NCBI GenBank assembly: GCA_002270565.1
Contig: NQMI01000128.1
Location: forward strand, 1 to 64,000
Length of the DNA: 64,000 nt
Direction: 5' to 3'
From: Stenocarpella maydis
Lineage: Eukaryota > Ascomycota > Sordariomycetes > Diaporthales > Diaporthaceae
Within the stretch, counting starts at the first letter, position 1. Each line of letters starts with the position of its first letter. The notes under the pieces are model-generated. The model was not told where the DNA came from. It was given only the letters and a program-made list of their open reading frames with translations, and did not search any database. Position numbers and translations under genes: made by a program. Shown piece after piece: positions 32,613 through 42,928 of the stretch.

Positions 32613-35242
32613 CTAGGCGGCAGAAGCCGCCGCCGAGGGCCACAGCTGCCCGCTGGACAGCATGCGGGACACTGGGGTCCTCACCAATCGCATACGCCAC
32701 GCGAGCGTCCTCTTGCCTGCCACATCGAGGTGCTTGAACATCTCGCACGGCTCCTGACACACCAGAACCGCCATGTCGATGAGGACAGCGCGGACGGCAG
32801 CCGACATGTCGCCCGATATACCCGCGAGGAGGTCCAGGGCGTTGATGTTGTTGGTGAACCGTGAGAGGTCGGCAGCGCGCTCACCCAGCCGGTGCGTGAA
32901 CACTGGGTCGTCCACGGTCCTCTCCGCGATGCAGATGAGGCCCCACGCCTCAATAGGTACGCCTCACAACCTCGGCCGCCGTGAGCCTTTCATGGAGCAG
33001 CCAGACAGGCGCCCGCTTCGGGTATCTCAATTACTCGGGGATGATGACGATCTCGAGGTGGAAGTGCTGCGGTCCGAACGCGGGGCACAGCACCGGCGGC
33101 GGCTGCTCCTCTCCGCTGGGGAACGTGTGCACGGCGGCCGGGTCGGTCGTGGGGGACAGGGCTGCCTCTAGCCGCGAGTTGATGTTGTGGTCCGCCTCGT
33201 CCAGCATGGTGCCACGGAGCAGGGTGCGTGTCGTAGCGGTACTGCTCCCTCAGCGGGCCGACGAGCACCTCCTGGACGTCCAACAGGGGCATTATCCCCG
33301 CTCCGTCGTCAGTGTGGATCAGCTCGGGCACCGGCGATGGCCTCATCGCGGCCTCGATCGCCTTGCGGCTGGACCACGGCATGATGCTGGCGAGCTCGGC
33401 ACGCTCTGACACGTCAGCAGCTGCTGATAGATGGCATCGGCGTGGTGGTGCGCCATCAACAAGGCTACCGTCGGCCCTTGGCCCTCGTGCAGGTGCACGT
33501 GGTCCGCGTCCGGTTCGCCGCCTATCGCGGTCAGCCGCTCCTCCAGCCTCGTACTGATTATCTTGAAGGCCGCTTGTTCCCATACGAGGACCCTGTGTGC
33601 GGTGCGGCCGAGCCCATCGCCCTCTAGCTTATATGCCCTAGTTTGGTGGCCGGTGGGGTGATCGACGACGGTGTCTAGGTCACCCGACACGGACACCATG
33701 GGGCATCGAAACCCTTCCGTCTCGGCCCTGCTCTCGAAGCGCTCGATCATGTCGAGCATGGCCTTGGTGTCGGCGCTGGACCTGGTTTTGCGGTCTGCGT
33801 CGAGCAGCAGGATCTGTGTCTCGTCGGCAAGGTTGTCTGCCCAGTCGGCAAACGCCGTGAACTCAAGCCTGTTTCCCTTCTCCTCGTACGACCTGACAGC
33901 CTCCTGGTACCTCGAGGCGGCGATCGATACGTCCGCGAGGCAGTGCATGAGGTACCAGATGGCCACTGGCGTGGCCCCCTGTCCGTCGCTGGCCGATGCC
34001 GCGGCCCTGAAGGCGTCGGTGATGGCGCTGACCCTGTCGTGCGTGCTGATCCTCTGACGGTATACGTGAGCAAACACGAGCTTCTCGTGACTTGTCCTGT
34101 TCCAATGTCGCATTGCGAAATTCTCGAGCGACCGTCCAGGCATTGATCAGATCGGGCCCGTTGGGGACCATTGAGAATGTCGCATCGCCGTGTCCCCGTC
34201 GGCATCCCTTGGTAAGTCCTTTCGACGATAGTGGACCTGGGGCCTGATCCTCCCATCAGGATACTGCTCCAGGATTTCCTCCCACATCATGAATTGCAGT
34301 TCACCGGGCGGCATGTCCCCCAAGGCGAAGACTTGATTGCGCGACAAGGTCGCGGATGTCCTGCCTCTCGAGATCCCGCTTTGTGTACGACCACATCCCC
34401 TCCAGTACATTCAGCGGCTCACCGTAGAGGAACGTCCGGGAATATTTGATGGCAATGGCGATCGGGCACAGCTCGGCCTTGAGAACCCGGCAAGGGGGTT
34501 TCCTGCCCCCCCCCCAGGGCGACGCGGTTGAAAAGGCTGTTCAATGCCACTTTCAGGTTCGCCGTGTTACCAGATTGCAGGGCGTCCTCGTACTTCATGA
34601 CGAGCTCACATTAAAGTGACGCCTTGGAGCGCCCCTTTCCCGGGTCTAACCTCGTGTGGCCATCAAGGGCGTGGCCACCGAAACCCTTCTCCTGGTGCGG
34701 CGTAGAACAATTATGCACCGGGCAGATGATCGTTGTCCCGTCCCTCGAGGGCCTGTGATAGTCCTCGGTCTGGTGCGCATCCGACGGGCAAGCCTTGCAC
34801 CATTCCGAGTCAGGGAGCTCCTCGACACGCTTGCGCTGCACCTCCCTCCCTCGTCCCCAGCTCGAGGCTCAAACGGGTACTGGAGAAGCCGTCGTCGGCC
34901 GCACGGGCGCGTTCCGCCTTCCACCTCCTCAGCCGGCGGCATGGGACTGTCTGCCCCGGCCGTTGTCATTACCCGCTCCTGCTCCTTGAGCGAACCTCGA
35001 GCTTGCCAATCCGGGGCGCTGCGAATGCCGCTGCTGGAACCCACGTTACCCTCCTGATCTGTGGGGTTTGCCTGTTGGCTGGTTGTCACCAAGATTAGTC
35101 GCTGTCCCTGGGCAGGTGTCGTGTTAGGGGTGTGAGCCCCGCCTTGACCGCTTGGTGCAGACATTCTGACTTCGCAGACCCTGAACGAGCAAGCCGTCCA
35201 AGGCCTTGATAGACTGTCGTACCTCATTAGGAAATGTGACAT
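32613..35242 (-). pseudogene. Frameshifted remnant of a large protein gene with a cysteine/histidine-rich motif
   Basis: Minus-strand coding potential is clear, but it jumps frame at least five times without splice signals. N-terminal part (from 35242 or 35164): Gln/Ser/Pro-rich. Around 34840-34690: SEWCKACPSDAHQTEDYHRP followed by ICPVHNC, a CxxC...H...C...H..C pattern suggestive of a small zinc-binding module. Then YEDALQSGNTANLKVALNSL, ALGDMPPGELQFMMWEEILE and a long open stretch (34143-33431) that is helical and acidic. Later come RKAIEAAMRPSPVPELIHTD, a FHLEIVIIPE segment, and RLGERAADLSRFTNNINALD to a stop at 32613. A run of ten C near 34507-34516 coincides with one frame change. The family is unknown to me. 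Either the gene is dead or the assembly carries indels here; neighbouring genes are intact, which favours decay. Confidence 0.6.
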
Positions 35243-35438
35243 TCAGCGCGAGGATCGCTCATTTGTGGCGTGAGGTAGGGGTGGGGGTGTTGACTTACAG
35301 GTCGGTGTTGGTGAGAGAAGGAAGGAAGCCAAAACAACAGACGGCAGTTTGTGAGCTTATGTTTTAGGTCTGCCCGCCGATTGGGGAAATACGTGGGGCT
35401 TTATTCACCTCGAAAGAGGGGTACTCGGGCGTCCGGTC

Positions 35439-35825
35439 TCATACAACTTCACCAGGCACCAGAGGAGGGCTTTCTGTCACCGAGCTAGTTGCGTCGTGGG
35501 CCCTGGCCTGCTTGGGTGGGCAGTCATCCCCCTGCTTCGACAAGCACCATTCGCTTTGCAATTCAATAAACGTCTTCGCCCGGGTATCTACTCTATGGTT
35601 CAACAACGATCCGTAGCGGTGGCCTGTATGGCTAGATGAGCGGTTGCAGGGACTCTTGGCGAGCCTTCTGCCCACTAGGAAAACATTAGCACTGCTCCTG
35701 TATTGGTAGTTTTCTTTCACCAAAGATACTGCTTGCCAGTATGTTACATATTCGTTGGCCAGAATGCCAACGAGAAAAGCCATAATAAGGGTATCTAGAG
35801 CCCGACAGAGCCGAAACATCACCAC
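35439..35825 (-). CDS. Possible small protein with one membrane segment, or 3' UTR of RAD7
   Basis: A 128-codon minus-strand frame begins 119 nt after the stop of RAD7. Its N-terminus, LIMAFLVGILANEYVTYWQA, could be a transmembrane helix; the rest is polar and not recognised. The same-strand position and short gap mean it may simply be RAD7 3' UTR. No promoter or splice evidence supports it independently. Confidence 0.25.
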   Translation of the reverse strand: MVMFRLCRALDTLIMAFLVGILANEYVTYWQAVSLVKENYQYRSSANVFLVGRRLAKSPCNRSSSHTGHRYGSLLNHRVDTRAKTFIELQSEWCLSKQGDDCPPKQARAHDATSSVTESPPLVPGEVV

Positions 35826-35943
35826 TCAAACAGTCATTCACAGCTAATCTGATCCTTCAGTACCGTCACACATCAGTCGAGGCCGAGCCATCAAGAGGCC
35901 TAGCGGTCGCCCCCCCCCCCCCCAAGAAGTTGGCCAAGGCAGC

Positions 35944-37837
35944 TCAGTCCTGGCCCTCGATGACCATTCCAAGAGCATTGGGCACGCCGACCAATATCTT
36001 ACCCCTTGGCACCCTTGCGTTCTTGACCGTCATGCACCCGAAGACGTTCAACTCCCTGAGATTTGGGCAGCTGCGGAAGACGCTGCCCACGACGTAGTCG
36101 TTGACCTCCTCACAGAAGCTGATCTCCAGGGATTTGAGCTCCGGATATATCCTGTCGAGGCTGAAGACTTCATCAAATGCCTGCCTTGAGATGTGGCGGC
36201 AGGCGTGCACGTTGAGCTTGTGCAATGTCTTGCCAGAATGGGCCATCAGGGCCTTGAAGCCCTCAGAGCACAGACCGATGCCATCCGGGTTTTCGCGGGG
36301 CTTCTGCGAGTCGACCTGTCGACACTTCTGAAAATCGATAAAGGTGAGGCCCGGGTTGCGCCAAGCAGTAAAGAGGCGCGCAAAACCGGCATCGGTCATC
36401 ACCTCGCTGTCGGTGATGCGCAGCTTGGAGAGGCTGTGGCAGTTGGTGTGGATGGCGTCGAGGACGGTGTTGTCCAGTTCAGGCGTGCACCGGAGCGACA
36501 GCGTCCTCAGGCCGGCACCGATGCTGCTCAAAACCTCGACATAGATATCAGAATGCACATGGTTGTGGAGATGGATGCTCAGGTGCTGAAGCTCCTTCAG
36601 GTGGGCCAGCTCACGGATGCCGTCACCGCTGACCTGCTGGTTGTTGTAGACTTTGAGGCGTTTGAGCCCCAGGGCAGATGTCCTGAGTGTGGTCATACAC
36701 TCGTCGTCGAAGTGCTTGTCTGTGTAGTAGATCTGGAATCTCTGCAGCGACTTGCCCTTGGTAGTCAGGTACTTCTTCCACATCTCGGCGCTCAGGAGAT
36801 TGGCACCGTGGATATACAAGCCCTCAAGCTCGACCTTATCCCGCGAGAGCAGGTACTCCATGACCTCATCCTTGAAGTGGATTGCGTTTCGGATCTTGAG
36901 GTTCTTCACACCGGGGGACATCTGGAAGACCCGCATCAGGTCATCACTGCTCAGCTTGGCGCCATCATAGATGGAAACCTCGTGGGCGGTCGGCTGAAGG
37001 AAGAGATTGAGGGTGCTGGGATCGACCAGACGCTTCTTTGAGAGCATGCGGGCAATCTTGTCAATAATCTGCGGGGGCATCTCGCCCAGGTCGTCTGCGA
37101 GCTCGATGTTCCTGGCGAGAGTCTCGATGCAGAGACTCATGAGGCTCTTGGCACCGAGCGCATAAGTGCCGTCGAGGAGGTTGCTCTGGGTCTTGCGGCG
37201 GCGACCAACGGCACCGCCGGACGCTGCAGCCGCCTTCTTCTTCTTGGCTGGGCCCTCCTCCTTCTCTTGTTTCTTGCCGCAGGGGTTACAAAGGAGACCG
37301 CCGTCCGGGCCGGCACGAGAGTAGGGTGTGACGGTGAAGCGCACGCTGCAAAGCTCGCAATTCTCCATCTGACCCGGGGCAGGGGCGCGGCTCCTGAGCA
37401 GCTCATTGACCAGGTCATCCTCGTCATCCGAGCCTTGCAATCGCTTCTTGCGCTTTTGGAAGCGCTTGGAGGCCTTGATCTTCTCGATGGCCTTCTCCGT
37501 CTCCTGCTTGCGCTTCCCGGCCTTCTTGGGGTCCTCCTGCGCAGCGTCGGTGCCACTGGCGCCCTCTTGAGCACCACTGGCGCCGTTTGCCGTGGCGTTC
37601 GAGGGGCCCGAGGCGGCCTGGTCATCCTCGGCCTGCGCCTGCTGTCTTCTCCGCTGATGGTCGATGCGGATCTGGTTTGCCGAGATGTTGTGGGATGCCA
37701 GAAAGTCCGTCAGAGCCGACTGAGGACCTGGTGACGGGGTTAGTGCCTGTGGTGCATCGAGTGTGGGGCAAGCAGCAGTCACCTACCTCTAATCGACCGT
37801 CGGGGCTGTGGACGGGCATCCTGGCCACGGTTCTCAT
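35944..37837 (-). CDS. RAD7: Nucleotide excision repair protein RAD7 (LRR protein)
   Basis: The main exon is 37727-35944. It begins GPQSALTDFLASHN, the conserved N-terminus of fungal RAD7, and ends with TGA at 35944. Residues about 95-115 are Lys/Arg-rich. A four-cysteine zinc ribbon follows (NCELC at 142/145, LCNPC at 165/168). Leucine-rich repeats extend from about 210 to the end (LQRFQIYYTD, LKRLKVYNNQ, LRTLSLRCTP, LSKLRITDSE, LKSLEISFCE, LRELNVFGCM). RAD7 works with RAD16 in global-genome NER (yeast NEF4) and binds Elongin/cullin components. The 5' end is uncertain. An upstream intron ending CACCAG at 37728 is clear. With donor GTAGGT (37786) the preceding frame reads PRRSIRG, as in homologues, but has no ATG. 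With donor GTGACT (37782) an ATG at 37837 works and gives 612 residues; that model is reported. Confidence 0.92.
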
Positions 37838-38813
37838 TGGGCGCACTCCTGGACCTCTTGGTTAGCTGGTGAGCGCGTGGTGGCGGGGTGAAAGGGGGAT
37901 GCGAGCATTTTGGTTTACAAGGCCAGATAGATTACCACTGTCAGACGCGACGGGCGGGAAGGGAGAATGTGTCGACCGGATCAGCTGGAGAAGATGGCAA
38001 CAGGCTCAGTAGCTGACAGACGATACACGGGAGACACCGCGGTCTGTTCCGCCAGATCGGGGCAGATCGGGGGGATACAGGAAGTCAACCGAATAGTATT
38101 CGGGAAAATGAGCAACGAAGAGTACCGAAGGGGGGAGGATAAAAAGGCCCCTTCTCACAGGAGGAGTGTGTTGTTGAAAATCACACAAAGGCTGGGCTCA
38201 CGGGGTGGCAAAACGTGAATGTGCTTAACTAACAAGCAGGCGAAGCGGCCAGACCCTTGGGCCACTTTAACTTTATCCCAGCAGGCAGGGACAGCTCCAA
38301 ACGCGCTGTCCCGTGCTCGCCAAACCGCAGCGCTTTACACTACTCCGTAGACCCGTGGAAAACCACTTTATACCCCTGCCGGGCCCCTGCCGGGCCCCTG
38401 CAAGCTTCCCCAGCCTTACTCGATCTTGCTGTGCATGCTCTTGTGTGCCTGGTGGCGCCCTTTCCTCTTCAGCTGACAACGCGCCCGAGTTTGGCGATTT
38501 CAATTAAGCACGTCTGAGGTGGCAAAGGGAGCTAACCTTCGGCCTTTTCTTTGTCACGCCCGCGGCCTTTGGAGCCGTGAACATCCCTTTCGTTGACAAC
38601 ACCACCTCTCCCTCTCCTCTTCGACATCCCCTTGTCTGCTCTACACCCCGCCAGGCTGGGGCACTGGAGAGACCAGTTGACTGCTTCTTGCAGCCAGGAC
38701 TTGCATCCACGCAAGTCCCCAGATCGCAGAACGCCCCGCCCTCTGCACGTTGCACCCAGCTGCCCCGCCTCGAACGGTAACATCACCTCTGTTTAACAAC
38801 ATCAGTGACCACG
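37838..38813. promoter_or_regulatory. Shared divergent promoter region of RAD7 and RAD16
   Basis: About 976 bp separate the RAD7 start (minus) from the RAD16 start (plus). The RAD16 side is CT-rich (CACCTCTCCCTCTCCTCTTC near 38600). A GGGCCCCTGCCG unit is duplicated near 38379-38400. No damage-responsive element could be named with confidence. The arrangement allows joint regulation of the two NER partners, which is an inference from position. Confidence 0.55.
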
Positions 38814-41800
38814 ATGGCACGAACCAGAAGGTCACTCGCCGCCGAAGCCGCCGACACAGGTATAATGCCCACTTCTCCTCTGGTAATCGAGGACCACAGG
38901 CCTAAACTAACACCAAATCCCAGGCGAGAATGCGCAGCCCACTCGGGCCAATTCGTCTGCATCTGCGTCTGCGTCTGGAGCACCGGGTAATTCTCTGCCA
39001 GTCAAGCGTGGCCGTGGCCGTCCTAGCAAGGCGTCCTTGGCTGCGGCCGCTGCCCACAACGAGTCACTGTCTTCTCTCGGGACTTCGACATACTCGTCTG
39101 CCGACTCAGCCTCGGGCTATTCAACCCCATTGACCAGCAATGTCACCACGCCTGCTCCGGTCGACCATGCGAAACCGGTCTCGACTCGGTCCACTCGCTC
39201 TGGCAACCTCGACGTGGTCACCCCAGCGGCTAAGGGCCGTGCCTCCACCACCAAGTCCAACCTCAAGACCGACAAGAAACCAATGGCCACTTCCTCCAGG
39301 GCCACACGAGCAAGCCGATCCCTTGTCGTTCCTGACAGTGACGAGGATGGTCTCATGGATGCATCTCCCATCGACTGGCGCGTTCGTCACGACGAGGAGG
39401 TTGCTCGATCGCTCCAGGCCGAGCTCAACCGGGAGCTCGACGGTGACCTTGTTGATGACGAACCTGAGGAGCAAGCCGCAATTGGTTCTGACAGCGAGGA
39501 CTATGCCGCGGCCGACCCAAAGGGTAAAGGCAAGGCAGTGGCTACACGGCCAGCCTCTGGCGCTCGAGCCGCATCCAAGAGGCGTGCTATTCAAGACTCG
39601 GACATGGAAGATGGTGAGGATTTGGAGGACGACGACGACTCTGACTTTGCCGACCTTGCACCCCCAATCAAGAAGCAGAAGACCGCTGTTAGAGGCCGCG
39701 GAAGACAAGCATCTGCAAAGGGCAAGAAACCAGCTGCTCCGGTTCTATCTGACTCGGACGAAGACTTGCCTTGTAGGTCACCCCCCGGCTCTTCCCTCGT
39801 CAATAACATTCTGCTTCCTATTTGACCTGTCACCACCGTGATCATGACCCCCACCTCTATCACACTGGGGCACACATTGCCACACCCGTTGGGATTGTCT
39901 GCTGACTTTTACCCAGTGAGTAAGCGAGACACTGGCCGTCAGGTCGCATGCAGATCCGGCGCGGCTCAAGATATCACTCCAGGACTTGACGAAGCTACTA
40001 GTGACGGCTCGGTTTTGAGTGATGACGGATCCGCAGATTTCCTCGCGTCAGACCTCGATAGTGACGATGCTGACCCTTCGGCTGCGATGAATGATCAGAG
40101 TAGAATCCAGGCCATCTCGCGACGCCGTCGCGGTTTCGGCGCCTACACCAACCGCAAGAGAATCAGGACGGGCAGGCTCCAACTTGAGGAGAACCATCCC
40201 ACCCTGAGGACCATGTGGGATCGCCTCAGGGACATGCCGGCCCTCAAGGCTGGCAAGGCTGCCCAACCAAAGTCCATTTCTCGGCTCCTCAAGCCCTTCC
40301 AGCTCGAGGGCCTCGCCTGGATGAAGGCAATGGAACAGACAGAGTGGAAGGGAGGCCTCCTCGGCGACGAAATGGGATTGGGGAAGACGATACAGGCCGT
40401 GTCACTCATCATGTCCGACTATCCGGCCAAGCAGCCTTCTCTCGTCCTGGTGCCGCCCGTAGCTCTTATGCAGTGGGTTTCTGAGATCGAGTCCTATACG
40501 GACGGCACCCTGAAGACGCTCGTCTACCACGGCACGAACGCCCAGGTCAAGGGCAAGACGATGAAGGAGTTGAAGAAGTTCGACGTCATCATCATGTCGT
40601 ACAACAGCCTCGAGTCAATCTATCGCAAGCAGGAGAAGGGCTTCAAGAGGAAGAACGGCCTGCACAAGGAGAAGAGTCTGATCCACGCCATCCAGTTCCA
40701 CCGTGTCATCCTTGACGAGGCCCACTGCATCAAGACACGTACCACAATGACCGCGAAGGCGTGTTTTGCACTAAAGGTCGACTATCGGTGGTGTCTCACG
40801 GGGACCCCGTTGCAGAATCGGATTGGTGAATTCTTCTCGCTGATCCGCTTCCTCAACATTCGCCCCTTCGCATCCTACTTCTGCAAGAACTGTACCTGCG
40901 AGTCGCTCGAGTGGACCATGAACGAGGATCACCGCTGCACCCAGTGCAACCACAATGGCATGCAGCACGTGTCTGTCTTCAACCAGGAGCTCCTCAACCC
41001 GATCCAGCGGTACGGCAATATGGGCCCTGGTGCCGAGGCCTTCCGAAAACTCCGTCTGATGACTGACCGCATCATGCTGAGGCGCCTGAAGAAGGACCAC
41101 ACCAACTCTATGGAGCTTCCAGTGAAGGAGATATATGTTGACCGCCAGTTCTTTGGTGAGGCCGAGAACGACTTTGCCAACAGCATCATGACGAACGGCC
41201 AGCGCGAGTTCGACACCTATGTCGCCCATGGCGTTCTCCTCAACAACTATGCCAACATCTTCGGCCTCATCATGCAGATGCGACAGGTGGCCGATCATCC
41301 TGATCTGATCTTGAAGAAGAATGCCGAGGGCGGGCAGAACATCCTGGTCTGCTGCATCTGTGACGAGCCTGCGGAAGAAGCCATACGATCTAGGTGCAAG
41401 CATGACTTCTGCCGATCCTGTGCGAGGAGCTATCTCAGCTCGCAAGACCAGCCGGACTGCCCTCAGTGCCACATCCCGCTCTCCATCGACCTGGAGCAGC
41501 CCGAGATCGAGCAGGACGAGGCGTTTGTCAAGAAGTCTTCGATTATCAACCGTATTAAGATGGAGAACTGGACGTCATCGTCCAAGATCGAGCTGCTCGT
41601 TCACGAGCTGCACAAGCTCCGGTCGGACAAGGCTACCCACAAGTCCATCATCTTCAGCCAGTTCACCACCATGCTCCAGCTGATCGAGTGGCGGCTGCGT
41701 CGCGCGGGAATCACCACGGTGATGCTGGACGGTAGTATGACTCCGGCTCAACGCGCGGCCTCCATCGATCATTTCATGAAGAATACCGAGGTGGAGTGCT

Positions 41801-42215
41801 TCCTTGTCTCGCTCAAGGCGGGCGGAGTTGCCTTGAACCTGACAGAGGCATCGCGCGTCTTCATCGTTGACCCGTAGGTTCCCACGCCCTCCCGCAAAAC
41901 CTCATCTGCTAATGACTTTGTTTAGGTGGTGGAACCCGGCTGCGGAGTGGCAGTCTGCTGATCGCTGCCATCGCATCGGCCAGACACGCCCTTGTACTAT
42001 TACTCGCCTCTGCATCGAAGACTCTGTGGAGAGCCGGATGGGTGTGTATTTCCTCTGGGTGCTATCCAAAGCATGGCCGCATTCCACTAACAATGTATCC
42101 AGTTCTACTTCAGCAGAAGAAGGCCAGCATGATTCATTCCACCATCAATAACGACGACGCGGCCATGGAGTCACTGACACCAGAGGACCTCCAATTTCTC
42201 TTCCGTGGAAATTGA
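38814..42215 (+). CDS. RAD16: Nucleotide excision repair ATPase/E3 ligase RAD16
   Basis: Five exons: 38814-38859, 38924-39772, 39917-41873, 41926-42041 and 42103-42215, giving 1026 residues. Introns 1, 3 and 4 are supported by homologous sequence across the joins ([25 protein letters not shown]). Intron 2 (39773-39916) lies in a variable acidic region and is less certain. N-terminus: Ala/Ser-rich with an AT-hook-like KRGRGRPSK, then acidic stretches. SNF2 ATPase: DEMGLGKT (Walker A, residues 449-456), DEAH box (565-568), LTGTPLQN, and motif [15 protein letters not shown] near the C-terminus. A C3HC4 RING (CCICDEP ... CKHDFCRSC ... CPQC, from 777) is inserted between the two helicase lobes, the hallmark of RAD16. 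The end, [12 protein letters not shown], is typical. It acts in the nucleus with RAD7 on non-transcribed DNA, coupling translocation to ubiquitin ligation. Gene lies head-to-head with RAD7. Confidence 0.96.
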
Positions 42216-42928
42216 GAACTGCAGCCTCATCGATCTTTGACGGAAACGTGGCCGTCACCTGAATGGCGCGACGACTTTTGCGAGATGCCCGCGCTTGTGG
42301 GACCGAGAAGATCCGCCTCAAGTCACTGCCTCACTTTGATCCGAGGTTTTGCTTTCCTTTTCCCTGTTTCCGTACATCTTATACAGCTCATGGCGGAGGT
42401 GTCGTTGAGAAGATAGGGATCCTTGCTGCCCTTTGATGCTGCTATGAGGCGGCCACCATTACGACGAAAATATAGTGGTCTGGCGTTAAGAGACAAGGCG
42501 GAAAAGGGGTGCGAGCCTTCCGTGCGCACCATTACTGGTTTGCGTTTCGGGAGTTGATTCTCTTCTAATCGGAGTTTTGTCAATACTCTTAACCCAGGAC
42601 GAGGATTTAGTCTCGGCCTTCTCCAAGTCGTCTAGAAGCAGACCTGTCATTGGTCATCTGCTTGCTTGTAGCCGCCCATACTGAGATAGCTCTTCCTCAA
42701 GGAAATAGACCCAAAAGCTTATGTGTATATCCGGGTGCTTGAGACTACTAGTCTAGAGTCCCTGGACTTGGTATATAGCCCAGGAGAACACATGGACAAA
42801 GGTACCCTTGACTCTCAGAGATATTGGGCTATTCCGCACCATAGTCAGCTCGATTGTTCTCTCGTGGCTAGACTGAAGTCACTACAACACTAATTAAATA
42901 TGGTGGTCGCGTCACGCGCCGCCCCGGT
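42216..42928. other. Intergenic region between convergent RAD16 and SYG1-like genes
   Basis: About 700 bp of sequence between two stop codons. It presumably contains both 3' UTRs. No protein-like frame or RNA gene was seen. Confidence 0.55.

Noticed and set aside
37728..37782. Contiguous N-terminal extension of RAD7 starting at GTG 37782
   Set aside because: The extension lies inside a clear intron (CACCAG acceptor directly before GPQSALTDFL) and lacks an ATG.
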